Positions 8,451 through 17,130 of a DNA stretch of 64,000 bases are shown piece after piece. The notes below the pieces were generated by a model. That model worked only from the letters and a program-made list of their open reading frames with translations, ran no database searches and had not been told where the DNA came from. The DNA lies in NCBI GenBank assembly GCA_937898525.1, contig CALCBC010000015.1, forward strand, positions 1 to 64,000. Reading direction: 5' to 3'. This DNA is from an uncultured Sphingomonadales bacterium (GTDB lineage: Bacteria; Pseudomonadota; Alphaproteobacteria; Sphingomonadales; Sphingomonadaceae). Positions within the stretch are counted from its first letter, which is position 1, and each line of letters begins with the position of its first letter. The translations under genes were made by a program, and so were the position numbers.

Positions 8451-9746
8451 CTATCCGACCGAGCTGACCAGCAGCTTGTCTATTCGCCGCCCGTCCATGT
8501 CGACCACCTCGAACCGCCAGCCCTGGTCCTCGAAGCGCTCGCCTTCCTGCGGCAGGCGCTTGAGCATCCACAGCACGTAGCCCGCGGCGGTCGCGAACTC
8601 GCGATCCTCGGGGAGCTCGAGGCCGAGGCGCTCGGCGAACTCGTCGGCGCCCAGCGCGCCGCCGATCAGCAGCGAGCCGTCGTCGCGCTCGACAACCAGC
8701 GGCTCCTCGCCCTCGTCGAGGTGGCTGACAAAACTGCCGACGATCGCGCTGAGCAGGTCCGCCGGAGTGACGATCCCGTCGAGGTGGCCGTACTCGTCGT
8801 GGACCATCGCCATGCCGGTGCCCGACTTCTGCAGCAGGCGAAGCGCGTCCATCGCGTCGAGCTGGTCGGGCACGACCGGCGCCTTGCGCATCAGCTCGCG
8901 CAGCTGCACCGGCTCCCCTGCCAGCAGCCGTGCGAGCACGTCACCGATCTTGACCACGCCGAGCACCCGGTCGGCCGAACCGTCGGCGACCGGCAGCCGC
9001 GAGTGCGGCGAAGCCGCGATCCTCGCCCGGATCTCGGCATCGTCGGCGTTGACGTCGAGCCAGTCGACTTCGGTGCGCGGGGTCATCAGCTCGCGCACCG
9101 GCCGATCGGCCAGCCGCATGACGCCCGAGAGAATCGCCCGCTCCTGCTCCTCGATGACCCCCGAGTGGGTGGCCTCGCTGAACAGCATCTGCAGCTCCTC
9201 GGCGGTCAGCCGGTGCTCGCCGCGCTGGCCGATCCCCAGGAGCCGCATGAGCAGGCCCGACGAGGTGTCGAGCAGCCAGACGAACGGCGCCGCGATCTTC
9301 GCCAGTAGCGCCATCGGCCGCGACATGAGCAGCGCGATCGGCACGGCAGCGCGCAGCGCGAACTGCTTGGGCACGAGCTCGCCCACCACCACGCTGAGAT
9401 AGGTCGTCAGCCCGATCGCCAGCACCGCGCCCGCACTGTCGGCGTATTCCGCGGGGATGCCAATCAGCGCCAGCCGCTCCCCGAGCGGCTGACCGAGCGT
9501 CGCGCCGGACACGTAACCCGCGACGATCCCGACTAGCGTGATGCCGATCTGTACCGTCGAGAGGAACTTGCCCGGGTTGGCCGCGAGCTGCAGCGCGACA
9601 CGCGCGCCGCCGCTGCCGCGTTCGGCGGCGACCCTGAGGCGAGCAGTGCGGGCGGAAACGATCGCCAGCTCGGACATGGCAAAGACCCCGTTGAGCAGGA
9701 TCAACGCGGCCAGCACGGCGAGATCGGACCATGGGAAAGGCGACAT
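8451..9746 (-). CDS. CNNM/CorC (HlyC) family membrane protein
   Basis: A 431-residue protein with the CNNM-CBS-CorC architecture. Residues 1-190 form the transmembrane DUF21/CNNM domain (it starts SDLAVLAALILLNGVFAMSE, with GELVPKQFALR later). A tandem CBS pair follows at about 205-330 (MTPRTEV, SPHSRLPV, MVHDEYGHLDGIVTPADLL). The C-terminal 80 residues are the CorC_HlyC domain. Family members are linked to Mg2+/Co2+ handling and, by an old name, to hemolysins; a substrate cannot be assigned. It is a single gene, convergent with lspA and divergent from the OmpA-family gene. Confidence 0.88.
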   Translation of the reverse strand: MSPFPWSDLAVLAALILLNGVFAMSELAIVSARTARLRVAAERGSGGARVALQLAANPGKFLSTVQIGITLVGIVAGYVSGATLGQPLGERLALIGIPAEYADSAGAVLAIGLTTYLSVVVGELVPKQFALRAAVPIALLMSRPMALLAKIAAPFVWLLDTSSGLLMRLLGIGQRGEHRLTAEELQMLFSEATHSGVIEEQERAILSGVMRLADRPVRELMTPRTEVDWLDVNADDAEIRARIAASPHSRLPVADGSADRVLGVVKIGDVLARLLAGEPVQLRELMRKAPVVPDQLDAMDALRLLQKSGTGMAMVHDEYGHLDGIVTPADLLSAIVGSFVSHLDEGEEPLVVERDDGSLLIGGALGADEFAERLGLELPEDREFATAAGYVLWMLKRLPQEGERFEDQGWRFEVVDMDGRRIDKLLVSSVG

Positions 9747-9919
9747 TGGAAGCGCCCGGCTAGCAGATCGGTCGTTCCCCCGATAGTCACTGCTGTGCGG
9801 CTGTGGAACAGGCCGGGCGGCTGCGCGTTTCCAGCGCGTACCGCCGCTTGCGGCGATTCGCCGTGCGCGACGGTCGTCCGACAGCCGCGGTCGCCCGATA
9901 ACAACACAAGAGGAAACTC

Positions 9920-10603
9920 ATGAAAACGTCCCGCCTCATCATCTCCGGCATCGCCGCGGCGTCGCTGATCGGCCTCTCCGCCTGCGTGACCGACCCCAAC
10001 ACCGGCGAGCGCCACGTCTCGCGCACCGCTATCGGCGGTGTCGGCGGGGCGGGTCTCGGCTACCTGCTCGGCGGCCTGATCGGCGGCAAGACCGCGCGCA
10101 TCGTCGGCGCAGGGATCGGCGGCGTCGCCGGTGGCGTGATCGGCTACCAGCTCGACCAGCAGATCCGCGAGCTCGACGAGGCAACCGAAGGCACGGGCGT
10201 CGACGTTACCAAGACGCCCGACGGCGAGAGCATCCTCGTGAACCTGCCCGACGTGACCTTCGCGGTCGATTCGACCACCATCTCGCCGAGCTTCCGCGCA
10301 GCGCTCGACGAGGTCGCGGCGAGCCTGCAGAAGTACCCGAACAGCCTGGTCGACGTGATGGGCCATACCGATTCGACCGGTTCGGAGAGTTACAACCTCG
10401 ACCTCTCGCGCCGGAGGGCGGAATCGGTGAAGGGCTACCTCGTGATGCGCGGCGTCTCGGCCGCGCGCATCGCCACGATCGGCTACGGCGAGCAGTACCC
10501 GCGCGCCGACAACGCCACCGAGGAGGGCCGCGCGCTCAACCGCCGGGTCGAGATCCGCATCACGCCGATCAGCGCCGAAGAAGCCAGCGCGGCGCGCAAC
10601 TGA
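9920..10603 (+). CDS. OmpA-family outer-membrane lipoprotein
   Basis: A 227-residue peptidoglycan-associated lipoprotein. The signal peptide ends in LSAC with the lipidated Cys at residue 22. A glycine-zipper segment follows at about 40-85 (GGVGGAGLGYLLGGLIGG and AGIGGVAGGVIGY), then an OmpA/Pal-type domain from about residue 110 with the NxxLSxxRA signature seen as NLDLSRRRAESV and a final NRRVEIRI. The layout resembles YiaD/Pal-like proteins tethering the outer membrane to the cell wall. A GAGGAAA ribosome site precedes the ATG. The 173-nt upstream gap is shared with the divergent CorC-like gene. Confidence 0.9.
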   Translation: MKTSRLIISGIAAASLIGLSACVTDPNTGERHVSRTAIGGVGGAGLGYLLGGLIGGKTARIVGAGIGGVAGGVIGYQLDQQIRELDEATEGTGVDVTKTPDGESILVNLPDVTFAVDSTTISPSFRAALDEVAASLQKYPNSLVDVMGHTDSTGSESYNLDLSRRRAESVKGYLVMRGVSAARIATIGYGEQYPRADNATEEGRALNRRVEIRITPISAEEASAARN

Positions 10604-10622
10604 CCCTGCGCAGCGGCGCAGC

Positions 10623-10652
10623 GAGGCCGGCCTCCCTCCGGGGGCCGGCCTC
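10623..10652 (+). terminator. strong GC hairpin between convergent genes
   Basis: A near-perfect hairpin of up to 13 bp: GAGGCCGGC at 10623-10631 pairs with GCCGGCCTC at 10644-10652, and the stem continues inward to a CTCC loop with one G-T pair. It lies 20 nt after the OmpA-family stop and before the end of the convergent phosphatase gene. The T tract is weak (TCCTTC). Confidence 0.6.
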
Positions 10653-10693
10653 CTTCGCCATGAACCGGTTGCCGCTGGCGCGATCGCCAGGGT

Positions 10694-11479
10694 TTACGGG
10701 TTCGCCGCGTAATGCGCGGCCCGGTCGGCCAGCCGGGACACAGCCGCCGCATGGATCGCCGGTGCGCTGACCAGCACTCCGAAAGCCTGCGGGTCGCGCT
10801 TGTTGAAGCTCAGCGCGTGGCCGAACGCGTCGCTGACCGCCGCCCCCGCCTCGCGCGCGATCAGCGTGGCGGCGGCGATGTCCCATTCGAATCCCCAGCG
10901 CAGCGTGGCGAGGATGTCGGCGCGGTCGTCGGCCACCATCGCGATCCTCAGCGCGATCGAGTTCGGCCGTTCTACCATCACGAGGTCACGGTCCTCCTGT
11001 GGCAGGACCTGCGCCGGCACGCGTGCGCCGGGCAGCTCGCGGCGCGTGCTCGCGTGGAGCCGGCGGCCGTTGAGCCACGAGCCCTGCCCAGCGATCGCGC
11101 TCCATTCCTCGTCGCGCGCCGGCGCGATGAGGTAGCCGATCAGCGGCTTGCCTTCGCTGATCAACGCCACCGAGACCGCCCAGCCGCTGCGGCCGCGGAT
11201 AAAGTCGCGCGTACCGTCGATCGGGTCGACCAGCCAGATCAGCCCCCTGCCGAGTCGCTGCGGATCGTCGGCGGTCTCCTCGGACAACCAGCCTGCCGCG
11301 GGCAGCAGGCGTCCGAGCTCGCGGTGCAGGAAGGCGTCGACCTCGATGTCGGCCGCGCAGACCGGGCTGCCCGGGACTTTCTCCCAGGTCTCGGGCGCGT
11401 GGCCGTGTCCGGGCCACTGGCGCAGCGCCATGCGGCCGGCCTCGCGACAGATTTCTTCGAGGCGCGCGCGGTCGATCAT
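10694..11479 (-). CDS. inositol monophosphatase family protein, CysQ-like
   Basis: A 261-residue Mg2+-dependent phosphatase of the inositol monophosphatase fold. Metal-binding motifs are SEET near residue 66, DPIDGTRDF from residue 85, and WDIAAATLIAREAG near residue 200. The pattern (PVCAADIEVD, then SEE and DPIDGTRDFIRG) resembles 3'(2'),5'-bisphosphate nucleotidase CysQ, which removes PAP made during sulfate assimilation; an inositol- or histidinol-phosphatase role is also possible. The gene stands alone, divergent from sucC by about 90 nt. Confidence 0.82.
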   Translation of the reverse strand: MIDRARLEEICREAGRMALRQWPGHGHAPETWEKVPGSPVCAADIEVDAFLHRELGRLLPAAGWLSEETADDPQRLGRGLIWLVDPIDGTRDFIRGRSGWAVSVALISEGKPLIGYLIAPARDEEWSAIAGQGSWLNGRRLHASTRRELPGARVPAQVLPQEDRDLVMVERPNSIALRIAMVADDRADILATLRWGFEWDIAAATLIAREAGAAVSDAFGHALSFNKRDPQAFGVLVSAPAIHAAAVSRLADRAAHYAANP

Positions 11480-11569
11480 CCGGCGCCAACTAGGGAAGCG
11501 CGAAGGGTTTGCAAGCCGCCCGGCGCTGTGCTTAGGCGCCCGCGTCTATCCGGCAAAGACGGACTTCCG

Positions 11570-12769
11570 ATGAACATCCACGAATACCAGGCCAAGCAGC
11601 TGCTCGCGAAATTCGGCATCGGCGTGCCAGCGGGTCACCCGGCGCGCAGCGTCAAGGAAGCGGTCGAGGGCGCCAAGCAGCTCCCCGGCCCGCTCTACGT
11701 GGTGAAGGCGCAGATCCACGCGGGTGGTCGCGGCAAGGGCAAGTTCGCCGAGCTTCCGCCCGAGGCGAAAGGCGGAGTGCGGCTGGCGAAATCGATCGAG
11801 GAGGTTGAGGCCAACGCGCGCGAGATGCTCGGTAACACGCTGGTCACCGTGCAGACCGGCCCCGCCGGTAAACAGGTCAACCGGCTCTACGTGACCGACG
11901 GCGTCGACATCGCCAAGGAGTACTACCTCGCGTTGCTGATCGACCGTGCGAGCGGCCGGATCGCGATGGTCGTCTCGACCGAAGGCGGGATGAGCATCGA
12001 GGACGTCGCGCACGAGACCCCCGAGAAGATCACCACGCTGACGATCGACCCGGCGACGGGCTTCATGCCGCACCACGGCCGCGCGGTGGCCTTTGCGCTC
12101 AAGCTCACGGGCAACACCGCCAAAGCGGCTCAGAAGCTGGCCGCGCAGCTCTACGAGGCCTTCGTTGCGCTCGACTGCTCGATGATCGAGATCAACCCGC
12201 TGGTCGAGACGACCGAGGGCGACCTGCTGGTGCTCGACACCAAGATGAGCTTCGACTCGAATGCGCTCTATCGCCACCCCGACGTCGAGGCGCTGCGCGA
12301 CGAGACCGAGGAGGACCCGATGGAGATCGAGGCCTCCAAGTACGATCTCGCCTACATCAAGCTCGACGGCGACATCGGCTGCATGGTCAACGGCGCGGGC
12401 CTCGCCATGGCGACAATGGACATCATCAAGCTCAACGGGGCGTTCCCCGCGAACTTCCTCGACGTCGGTGGCGGTGCCAACAAGGAGAAGGTCACCGCGG
12501 CGTTCAAGATCATCCTGTCCGACCCGGCGGTTAAGGGCATCCTCGTCAACATCTTTGGCGGGATCATGCGCTGTGACGTGATCGCCGAGGGCATCGTCGC
12601 CGCGGCCAAGGAGGTCTCGCTGTCGGTGCCGCTGGTGGTGCGCCTCGAGGGCACCAACGTGCAACAGGGCAAGGACATCCTCGCCGGCTCCGGCCTGCCG
12701 ATCATCCCGGCGGACGACCTCGGTGACGCGGCGAAGAAGATCGTCGCCGAGGTGAAGCAGGCGGCCTGA
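11570..12769 (+). CDS. sucC: succinyl-CoA synthetase (ADP-forming) beta subunit
   Basis: TCA-cycle enzyme subunit; with SucD it interconverts succinyl-CoA and succinate with substrate-level phosphorylation. It has 399 residues. The ATP-grasp half begins MNIHEYQAKQLLAKFG and has the glycine-rich HAGGRGKGKF loop near residue 50. The C-terminal ligase domain carries NGAGLAMATMD, DVGGGANKEKV and NIFGGIMRCDVIAEGI. The reading frame is open far upstream, but the ATG at 11570 gives the conserved N-terminus. The alpha-subunit gene sucD is not next to it; a minus-strand gene follows. Confidence 0.96.
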   Translation: MNIHEYQAKQLLAKFGIGVPAGHPARSVKEAVEGAKQLPGPLYVVKAQIHAGGRGKGKFAELPPEAKGGVRLAKSIEEVEANAREMLGNTLVTVQTGPAGKQVNRLYVTDGVDIAKEYYLALLIDRASGRIAMVVSTEGGMSIEDVAHETPEKITTLTIDPATGFMPHHGRAVAFALKLTGNTAKAAQKLAAQLYEAFVALDCSMIEINPLVETTEGDLLVLDTKMSFDSNALYRHPDVEALRDETEEDPMEIEASKYDLAYIKLDGDIGCMVNGAGLAMATMDIIKLNGAFPANFLDVGGGANKEKVTAAFKIILSDPAVKGILVNIFGGIMRCDVIAEGIVAAAKEVSLSVPLVVRLEGTNVQQGKDILAGSGLPIIPADDLGDAAKKIVAEVKQAA

Positions 12770-12807
12770 GGCCGGACGTCCGGCGCGCTTGCGGAACGCA
12801 GATCGCC

Positions 12808-13311
12808 CTACCCGACCCGCCGGTAGCGGAACACGTACTCCTCGTCCGCGCCGTCTCGCCCACGGACGCGCACCGCGCTGATCAGCGTGTCGCCCTCGCG
12901 GCGTATGGTGAGACCGTCGAAGTAGGCCGCATTGGGCTCGAGCGCGACGAGCGGGAACGTTTCCATCTCGGCCTTGTCTTCCCAGCCGACGAGGTCCGGC
13001 CCAAAGTGCTTGAGGCGATAGACCAGGCTGCCGTCGACTTCGGCGATCTGCATCAGCTCGAAGAACTCGATCCCGCCCTCGCCGTCCTGCTGCACGAAGT
13101 GTCCGGCCAGCGAGCCCCCGGCGGGGGGCGAATAGACCTCGGTCGCCGGCGCGCCGCCGATGCCTTCGCCGGTCCAGGTGCCCGCCACCCAGCCGAGCTG
13201 GGCGACCGTCGCGCGTGGCGGCACGTGACCTTCGGGCGCGGTGCGAGTCTCGGCCGCGAATGCGGGCACCGCGGCGAGGAAGAGCGCGAGCAACGAAACG
13301 ATCCAGCGCAT
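12808..13311 (-). CDS. exported DUF6265-type protein
   Basis: A 167-residue protein with a clear signal peptide (MRWIVSLLALFLAAVPAFA, cleavage near residue 19). The mature part opens with VAQLGWVAGTWTGEG and continues with a beta-rich, lipocalin-like pattern (SLAGHFVQQ, IEFFELMQI, YRLKHFGPDLVGWEDK), which matches what I know of the DUF6265 family. The function is unknown; a periplasmic ligand-binding barrel is a reasonable guess. It lies alone between sucC (convergent) and etfB (divergent). Confidence 0.72.
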   Translation of the reverse strand: MRWIVSLLALFLAAVPAFAAETRTAPEGHVPPRATVAQLGWVAGTWTGEGIGGAPATEVYSPPAGGSLAGHFVQQDGEGGIEFFELMQIAEVDGSLVYRLKHFGPDLVGWEDKAEMETFPLVALEPNAAYFDGLTIRREGDTLISAVRVRGRDGADEEYVFRYRRVG

Positions 13312-13461
13312 CGGCAGCCCTTTTCAAGGGTTGCGAAAGCGCGAGCATAATGCTTCGACCGCTGCGCTCCAAGCGACGACGCTTGACCTCCCGCGCGAGC
13401 GGCGCAAAGGCGCTGGCGCAAGATTATTACAAGTGCCGCGAAGGCCTGTCGGAGAGAGCCG

Positions 13462-14211
13462 ATGAAGATCCTCGTGCCGGTCAAGCGCGTGATCGATTAC
13501 AACGTCCGCCCGCGGGTCAAGACCGACGGCAGCGGAGTCGATCTCGCCAACGTCAAGATGAGCATGAACCCGTTCGACGAGATCGCCGTCGAGGAGGCGA
13601 TTCGGCTCCGGGAAAAGGGCGTCGCGAGCGAGATCGTCGCGGTTTCGATCGGCCCGGCGAAGGCCGCCGAGACGCTGCGCACGGCGCTGGCGATGGGCGC
13701 CGACCGGGCGATCCTGGTCGAGGCCGACGAAACCGTCGAGCCGCTGGCCGTGGCGAAGATCCTCAAGGGGGTCTTCGAAGAGGAGCAGCCGGGCCTCGTC
13801 GTCATGGGCAAGCAGGCGATCGACGACGATTCGAACCAGACCGGGCAGATGCTCGCCGCGTTGACCGGCCGGCCGCAGGGGACCTTCGCGAGCAAGGTCG
13901 AAGTCGACGGCGACAGCGTAACCGTGACCCGCGAGGTCGATGCCGGCTCCGAGACCGTGAAGCTCTCTCTGCCGGCGATCGTCACCACCGACCTGCGCCT
14001 CAACGAGCCGCGCTACGCCTCGCTGCCGAACATCATGAAGGCCAAATCAAAGCCACTCGCGACGAAGACCCCGGCCGACTACGGCGTCGACATCTCGCCC
14101 CGGCTCAAGGTGCTGAAGGTGGCCGAGCCGCCGGTGCGGCAGGCGGGGATCAAGGTCGGCTCGGTCGACGAGCTGGTGGCGAAACTCAAGGAACTGGGAG
14201 CCCTCGCATGA
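13462..14211 (+). CDS. etfB: electron transfer flavoprotein beta subunit
   Basis: AMP-binding subunit of the ETF that takes electrons from acyl-CoA and other dehydrogenases to ETF:quinone oxidoreductase. It has 249 residues. The N-terminus MKILVPVKRVIDYN and the segment GKQAIDDDSNQTGQMLAALTG (about residues 117-137) are family hallmarks, and TTDLRLNEPRYASLPNIMKA is the EtfB signature. It starts after GGAGAG and its stop overlaps the etfA ATG (ATGA), so the subunits are translationally coupled. Confidence 0.97.
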   Translation: MKILVPVKRVIDYNVRPRVKTDGSGVDLANVKMSMNPFDEIAVEEAIRLREKGVASEIVAVSIGPAKAAETLRTALAMGADRAILVEADETVEPLAVAKILKGVFEEEQPGLVVMGKQAIDDDSNQTGQMLAALTGRPQGTFASKVEVDGDSVTVTREVDAGSETVKLSLPAIVTTDLRLNEPRYASLPNIMKAKSKPLATKTPADYGVDISPRLKVLKVAEPPVRQAGIKVGSVDELVAKLKELGALA

Positions 14212-15140
14212 CCGCGCTGGTGCTGGTCGAACACGAAGCGGGTGCGCTGAAGGACGCGACACTCGCCGCCGTGACCGCGGCCGCGAAGCTCGGAGCGGTC
14301 CACGCGCTGGTCGCCGGAGGCGACGAGGCGCGCGGCGTGGCCGAGGCCGCGGCGAAGGTCGCCGGGGTCGAGAAGGTTCTGCTCGCGGCCGCCCCGGCCT
14401 ATGCCCATGCGCTGCCGGAGAACGTCGCGCCGCTCGCCGCGCAGCTGATGGCGGACTACGACGCCTTCGTCGCCCCGGCGACGACCACCGGCAAGAACAT
14501 CGCTCCGCGCGTCGCCGCGCTGCTCGACGTGATGCAGCTTTCCGAGGTGATCGGGATCGAGGGGCCGAAGACCTTCGTGCGGCCGATCTACGCCGGCAAT
14601 GCGATCGCGACGGTCGAAAGCAGCGATGCCAAGCTCGTGCTGACCGTGCGCGGAACCGCGTTCGAGAAGGCGGCCGCCGAGGGCGGCTCGGCGGTGATCC
14701 AGGACGTCACGGGTCCCGGCGACGCGGGTCTGTCGAACTTCGTCTCGCTCGAGGCCTCGAAAAGCGAGCGTCCCGAGCTGACCAGCGCCGGGATCGTCGT
14801 CTCCGGCGGCCGCGCGCTCAAGGATGCGGAGACCTTCGAGCAGTTGATCGTCCCGCTCGCCGACAAGCTCGGCGCGGCGGTCGGCGCGAGCCGCGCGGCG
14901 GTCGACGCCGGCTACATCTCGAACGATTACCAGGTCGGCCAGACCGGCAAGATCGTCGCTCCCGAGCTGTACATCGCGGTCGGCATCTCCGGCGCGATCC
15001 AGCATCTCGCCGGGATGAAGGATTCGAAGCTCATCGTGGCGATCAACAAGGACCCCGACGCGCCGATCTTTCAGGTGGCCGATATCGGCCTCGTCGCCGA
15101 CCTGTTCGAGGCCGTGCCGGAGCTCACCGCCAAGTTGTAA
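14208..15140 (+). CDS. etfA: electron transfer flavoprotein alpha subunit
   Basis: FAD-binding subunit of ETF, 310 residues. The N-terminal half (MTALVLVEHEAGALKDATL) resembles EtfB; the C-terminal FAD domain has SGGRALKD near residue 200 and VGQTGKIVAPELYIAVGISG near 243-262, the signature for FAD binding, then INKDPDAPIF. The start is the ATG overlapping the etfB stop. Shortly after the stop lies a 7-bp hairpin (15148-15154 with 15158-15164, GAA loop) without a T tract. Confidence 0.97.
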   Translation: MTALVLVEHEAGALKDATLAAVTAAAKLGAVHALVAGGDEARGVAEAAAKVAGVEKVLLAAAPAYAHALPENVAPLAAQLMADYDAFVAPATTTGKNIAPRVAALLDVMQLSEVIGIEGPKTFVRPIYAGNAIATVESSDAKLVLTVRGTAFEKAAAEGGSAVIQDVTGPGDAGLSNFVSLEASKSERPELTSAGIVVSGGRALKDAETFEQLIVPLADKLGAAVGASRAAVDAGYISNDYQVGQTGKIVAPELYIAVGISGAIQHLAGMKDSKLIVAINKDPDAPIFQVADIGLVADLFEAVPELTAKL

Positions 15141-15200
15141 CACCTGCCCGAATTGAAAATTCGGCCGGCGATCGGTAGCTTGCGACGCGGGAGGGCGGTC

Positions 15201-16091
15201 ATGGCGTGGCGTGTCGTTGCAGCAGCGGCCCTGGCAGTCCTGGCGCTCCAGCCCGCCCGGGCCGCGGACCAAACCTTGCACCTGGAGCCGAGTTCCGAGT
15301 GGGTGCTCGACTACGCCGACGAACGCTGCAGCCTTCATCGCCGGTTTGGTGAGGCCGACGACTCGATCAACCTGCGCATCGACTGGTTCGGGCCGCTCCC
15401 GACGCATCGGATTCTGCTCGTCGGCCCCGCCGTGCCGCACGCCAGGATGCCCACCAGCGATCTCGCCTTTCGCTTCACGCCCGATCCCGGTATGCGCCCA
15501 ACCACCGGGATCAACGGGACCTTTCTCGACCAGCCGGCGGTGTCGTTCGGAACATCGTTCCTGCCCTACGATCCGGAGGAAACCAGCGAGCGCAAATCGA
15601 AGATCGAGGAAATCCGCGACAGTGCGGTACCAAAGCCCGCGGACCCCGAGTTCGAACGGAACGCGCGATCGCTCGAGGTCAGGTTTGAGAACGGTGACGG
15701 CGTCCTGCTCGAGCTCGGCAGCATGGCCAAGCCGCTGGCCGCCCTGCGCACCTGCATGGACAATCTGCAATCCGTCTGGGGCCTCGACCCGGCGGTGCAG
15801 GCCCACCTCTCCCGACGCGCCGTCCCCAAGCCCTCGACCGTCCGGCGCGTTCAGCGACGCTATCCACCCCGGATGGCCATGGGGGGCATCAACGCCTTCG
15901 TTCCCGTTCGGGTGATGGTCGATGCCCGGGGCGAGGTGACCGATTGCGTGGTGCAGAGCGAGGGCATTGAGGAGGCGTTCACCGATGCGGTCTGCGACGG
16001 CCTGGCGCGAGGCTACGAGCCCGCGCTCGACGTCGACGGCAATCCCGTGGCGAGCGTCTTCCCGACGTCGGTGATCTACCTGATCCAGTGA
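15201..16091 (+). CDS. periplasmic protein with TonB-C-like C-terminus (paralog A)
   Basis: A 296-residue exported protein. The signal peptide is MAWRVVAAAALAVLALQPARA and the ATG at 15201 follows GGAGGG at 15190-15195. After an uncharacterised N-terminal domain (WVLDYADERCSLHRRFGE), the last 85 residues resemble a TonB C-terminal domain (RYPPRMAMGGINAFVPVRVM, then GEVTDCVV and GYEPALDVDG). There is no membrane anchor and no long Pro-rich spacer, so it is unlikely to be a classic TonB. It has exactly four mature cysteines, all conserved in the next gene. Two disulfides in the periplasm are an inference; the function is unknown. Confidence 0.72.
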   Translation: MAWRVVAAAALAVLALQPARAADQTLHLEPSSEWVLDYADERCSLHRRFGEADDSINLRIDWFGPLPTHRILLVGPAVPHARMPTSDLAFRFTPDPGMRPTTGINGTFLDQPAVSFGTSFLPYDPEETSERKSKIEEIRDSAVPKPADPEFERNARSLEVRFENGDGVLLELGSMAKPLAALRTCMDNLQSVWGLDPAVQAHLSRRAVPKPSTVRRVQRRYPPRMAMGGINAFVPVRVMVDARGEVTDCVVQSEGIEEAFTDAVCDGLARGYEPALDVDGNPVASVFPTSVIYLIQ

Positions 16092-16122
16092 CAGGCGGAT
16101 CCGTCGCGCTGTCGGCCCCTGC

Positions 16123-16151
16123 CGCGCTTGTCGCCGATTGTCGCAAGCGCG
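16123..16151 (+). terminator. hairpin between the tandem paralogs
   Basis: CGCGCTTG (16123-16130) pairs with CAAGCGCG (16144-16151) around a 13-nt loop, 30 nt after the stop of paralog A and 60 nt before paralog B. There is no T tract, so it may modulate read-through or stability rather than terminate. Confidence 0.35.
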
Positions 16152-16212
16152 CGAGCGACCTTGCTCCCTACAAACTGCTGAAATAGCATCGCCTCCGGGA
16201 TTGGAGGATGCG

Positions 16213-17130
16213 ATGAAGCGCGTGTTTTCTTGGATCGCAGCGGCAGCCATGGTCGCCGCACCGGCGGCGCAGGCCCAGGACGACGCGGCCGTGTTCCGGC
16301 CGAGCGGACCGTGGACCGCCGACTACGGCGAAGACTACTGCCGGCTGATCCGCACTTTCTCCGACGGCCAGCGCGAGATGAGCCTGGCCCTCGAACGCCT
16401 CCAGCCGAACGCGTTCGTCCGACTGATCTTCGTCGGCGAGGGCTTGCGGCCGTTCCGCAACGCCGAGCAGATCGGATACGCGTTCCAGCCGACGGGCGCT
16501 TCCGGCAAGTCGCGCTACGTGCGCTCGGAGACACCCGAAGGGCAGCAGTTCTTCAGCTTTGACCCCCTCACGCTCGCCCCTCCACCAGCCCTCACTCCCC
16601 CGGCCCCCGGTACGCCGCCCGCTCCGCCGCCGCCTTACGATCGCGCGGCGGAACTGGAGAGTGCGGGTGGAATCACCGGATTCACGCTGAGCGAGGGGCT
16701 GATTTCGCCCGTCCGTTTCGAGACGGGCTCGCTCCGCGCACCGATCGAAGCCCTGCAGGCATGCACTGACGACCTGCTCACCGTGTGGGGCCTCGACGCA
16801 GAGAAGCACAGGACGATGAGCGCTCCGCCCGTGCTCAATCCCAACCCGAGCGGCGTCTTGCCGCAAGGCACTATTCCGTTCGGTGAATTCGGGAAGTTGC
16901 GCGGAAGCGCCAACCAGGTTCGCCTGCTGATCGGCACCGACGGCAAGGTGACCGACTGCGCGATCTATTCGCCGTCTCTGTCGCAGACGCTCAACACGCG
17001 AATTTGCGAATTGGCGAAGGAACGTGCCTCGTTCCAGCCGGCCAAGGACGCCGAGGGCCAGGCGATGGCCAGCGTCTGGATGGGGTCGCCGATGTTCCTC
17101 GGCCCGCCGTTCCCCGGCGCACGTCGCTAG
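16213..17130 (+). CDS. periplasmic protein with TonB-C-like C-terminus (paralog B)
   Basis: A 305-residue exported paralog of the preceding gene. The signal peptide is MKRVFSWIAAAAMVAAPAAQA; the ATG at 16213 follows TTGGAGGA. It shares W..DY..E.C.L.R.F near the mature N-terminus, P..AL..C.D.L..VWGLD near residue 190, and a C-terminal VTDC...S pattern ending in a second Cys. All four cysteines align with paralog A. Unlike A it has a Pro-rich linker (PPAPGTPPAPPPPYD) near residues 125-145. The C-terminus is a weaker TonB-C match. It is followed by a convergent acetyltransferase pseudogene. Confidence 0.7.
   Translation: MKRVFSWIAAAAMVAAPAAQAQDDAAVFRPSGPWTADYGEDYCRLIRTFSDGQREMSLALERLQPNAFVRLIFVGEGLRPFRNAEQIGYAFQPTGASGKSRYVRSETPEGQQFFSFDPLTLAPPPALTPPAPGTPPAPPPPYDRAAELESAGGITGFTLSEGLISPVRFETGSLRAPIEALQACTDDLLTVWGLDAEKHRTMSAPPVLNPNPSGVLPQGTIPFGEFGKLRGSANQVRLLIGTDGKVTDCAIYSPSLSQTLNTRICELAKERASFQPAKDAEGQAMASVWMGSPMFLGPPFPGARR

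Noticed and set aside
10712..11569. Plus-strand extension of sucC over the phosphatase gene
   Set aside because: The extension is antisense to a well-supported phosphatase gene and has low-complexity composition; sucC starts at its conserved MNIHEYQAK.
12771..12784. Perfect palindrome GCCGGACGTCCGGC after sucC as a terminator
   Set aside because: There is no loop space and no T tract; it could be a protein site, but nothing supports this.
15148..15164. Hairpin after etfA as an intrinsic terminator
   Set aside because: The 7-bp AT-containing stem has no T tract and lies close to the next gene, so it was not listed as a separate feature.
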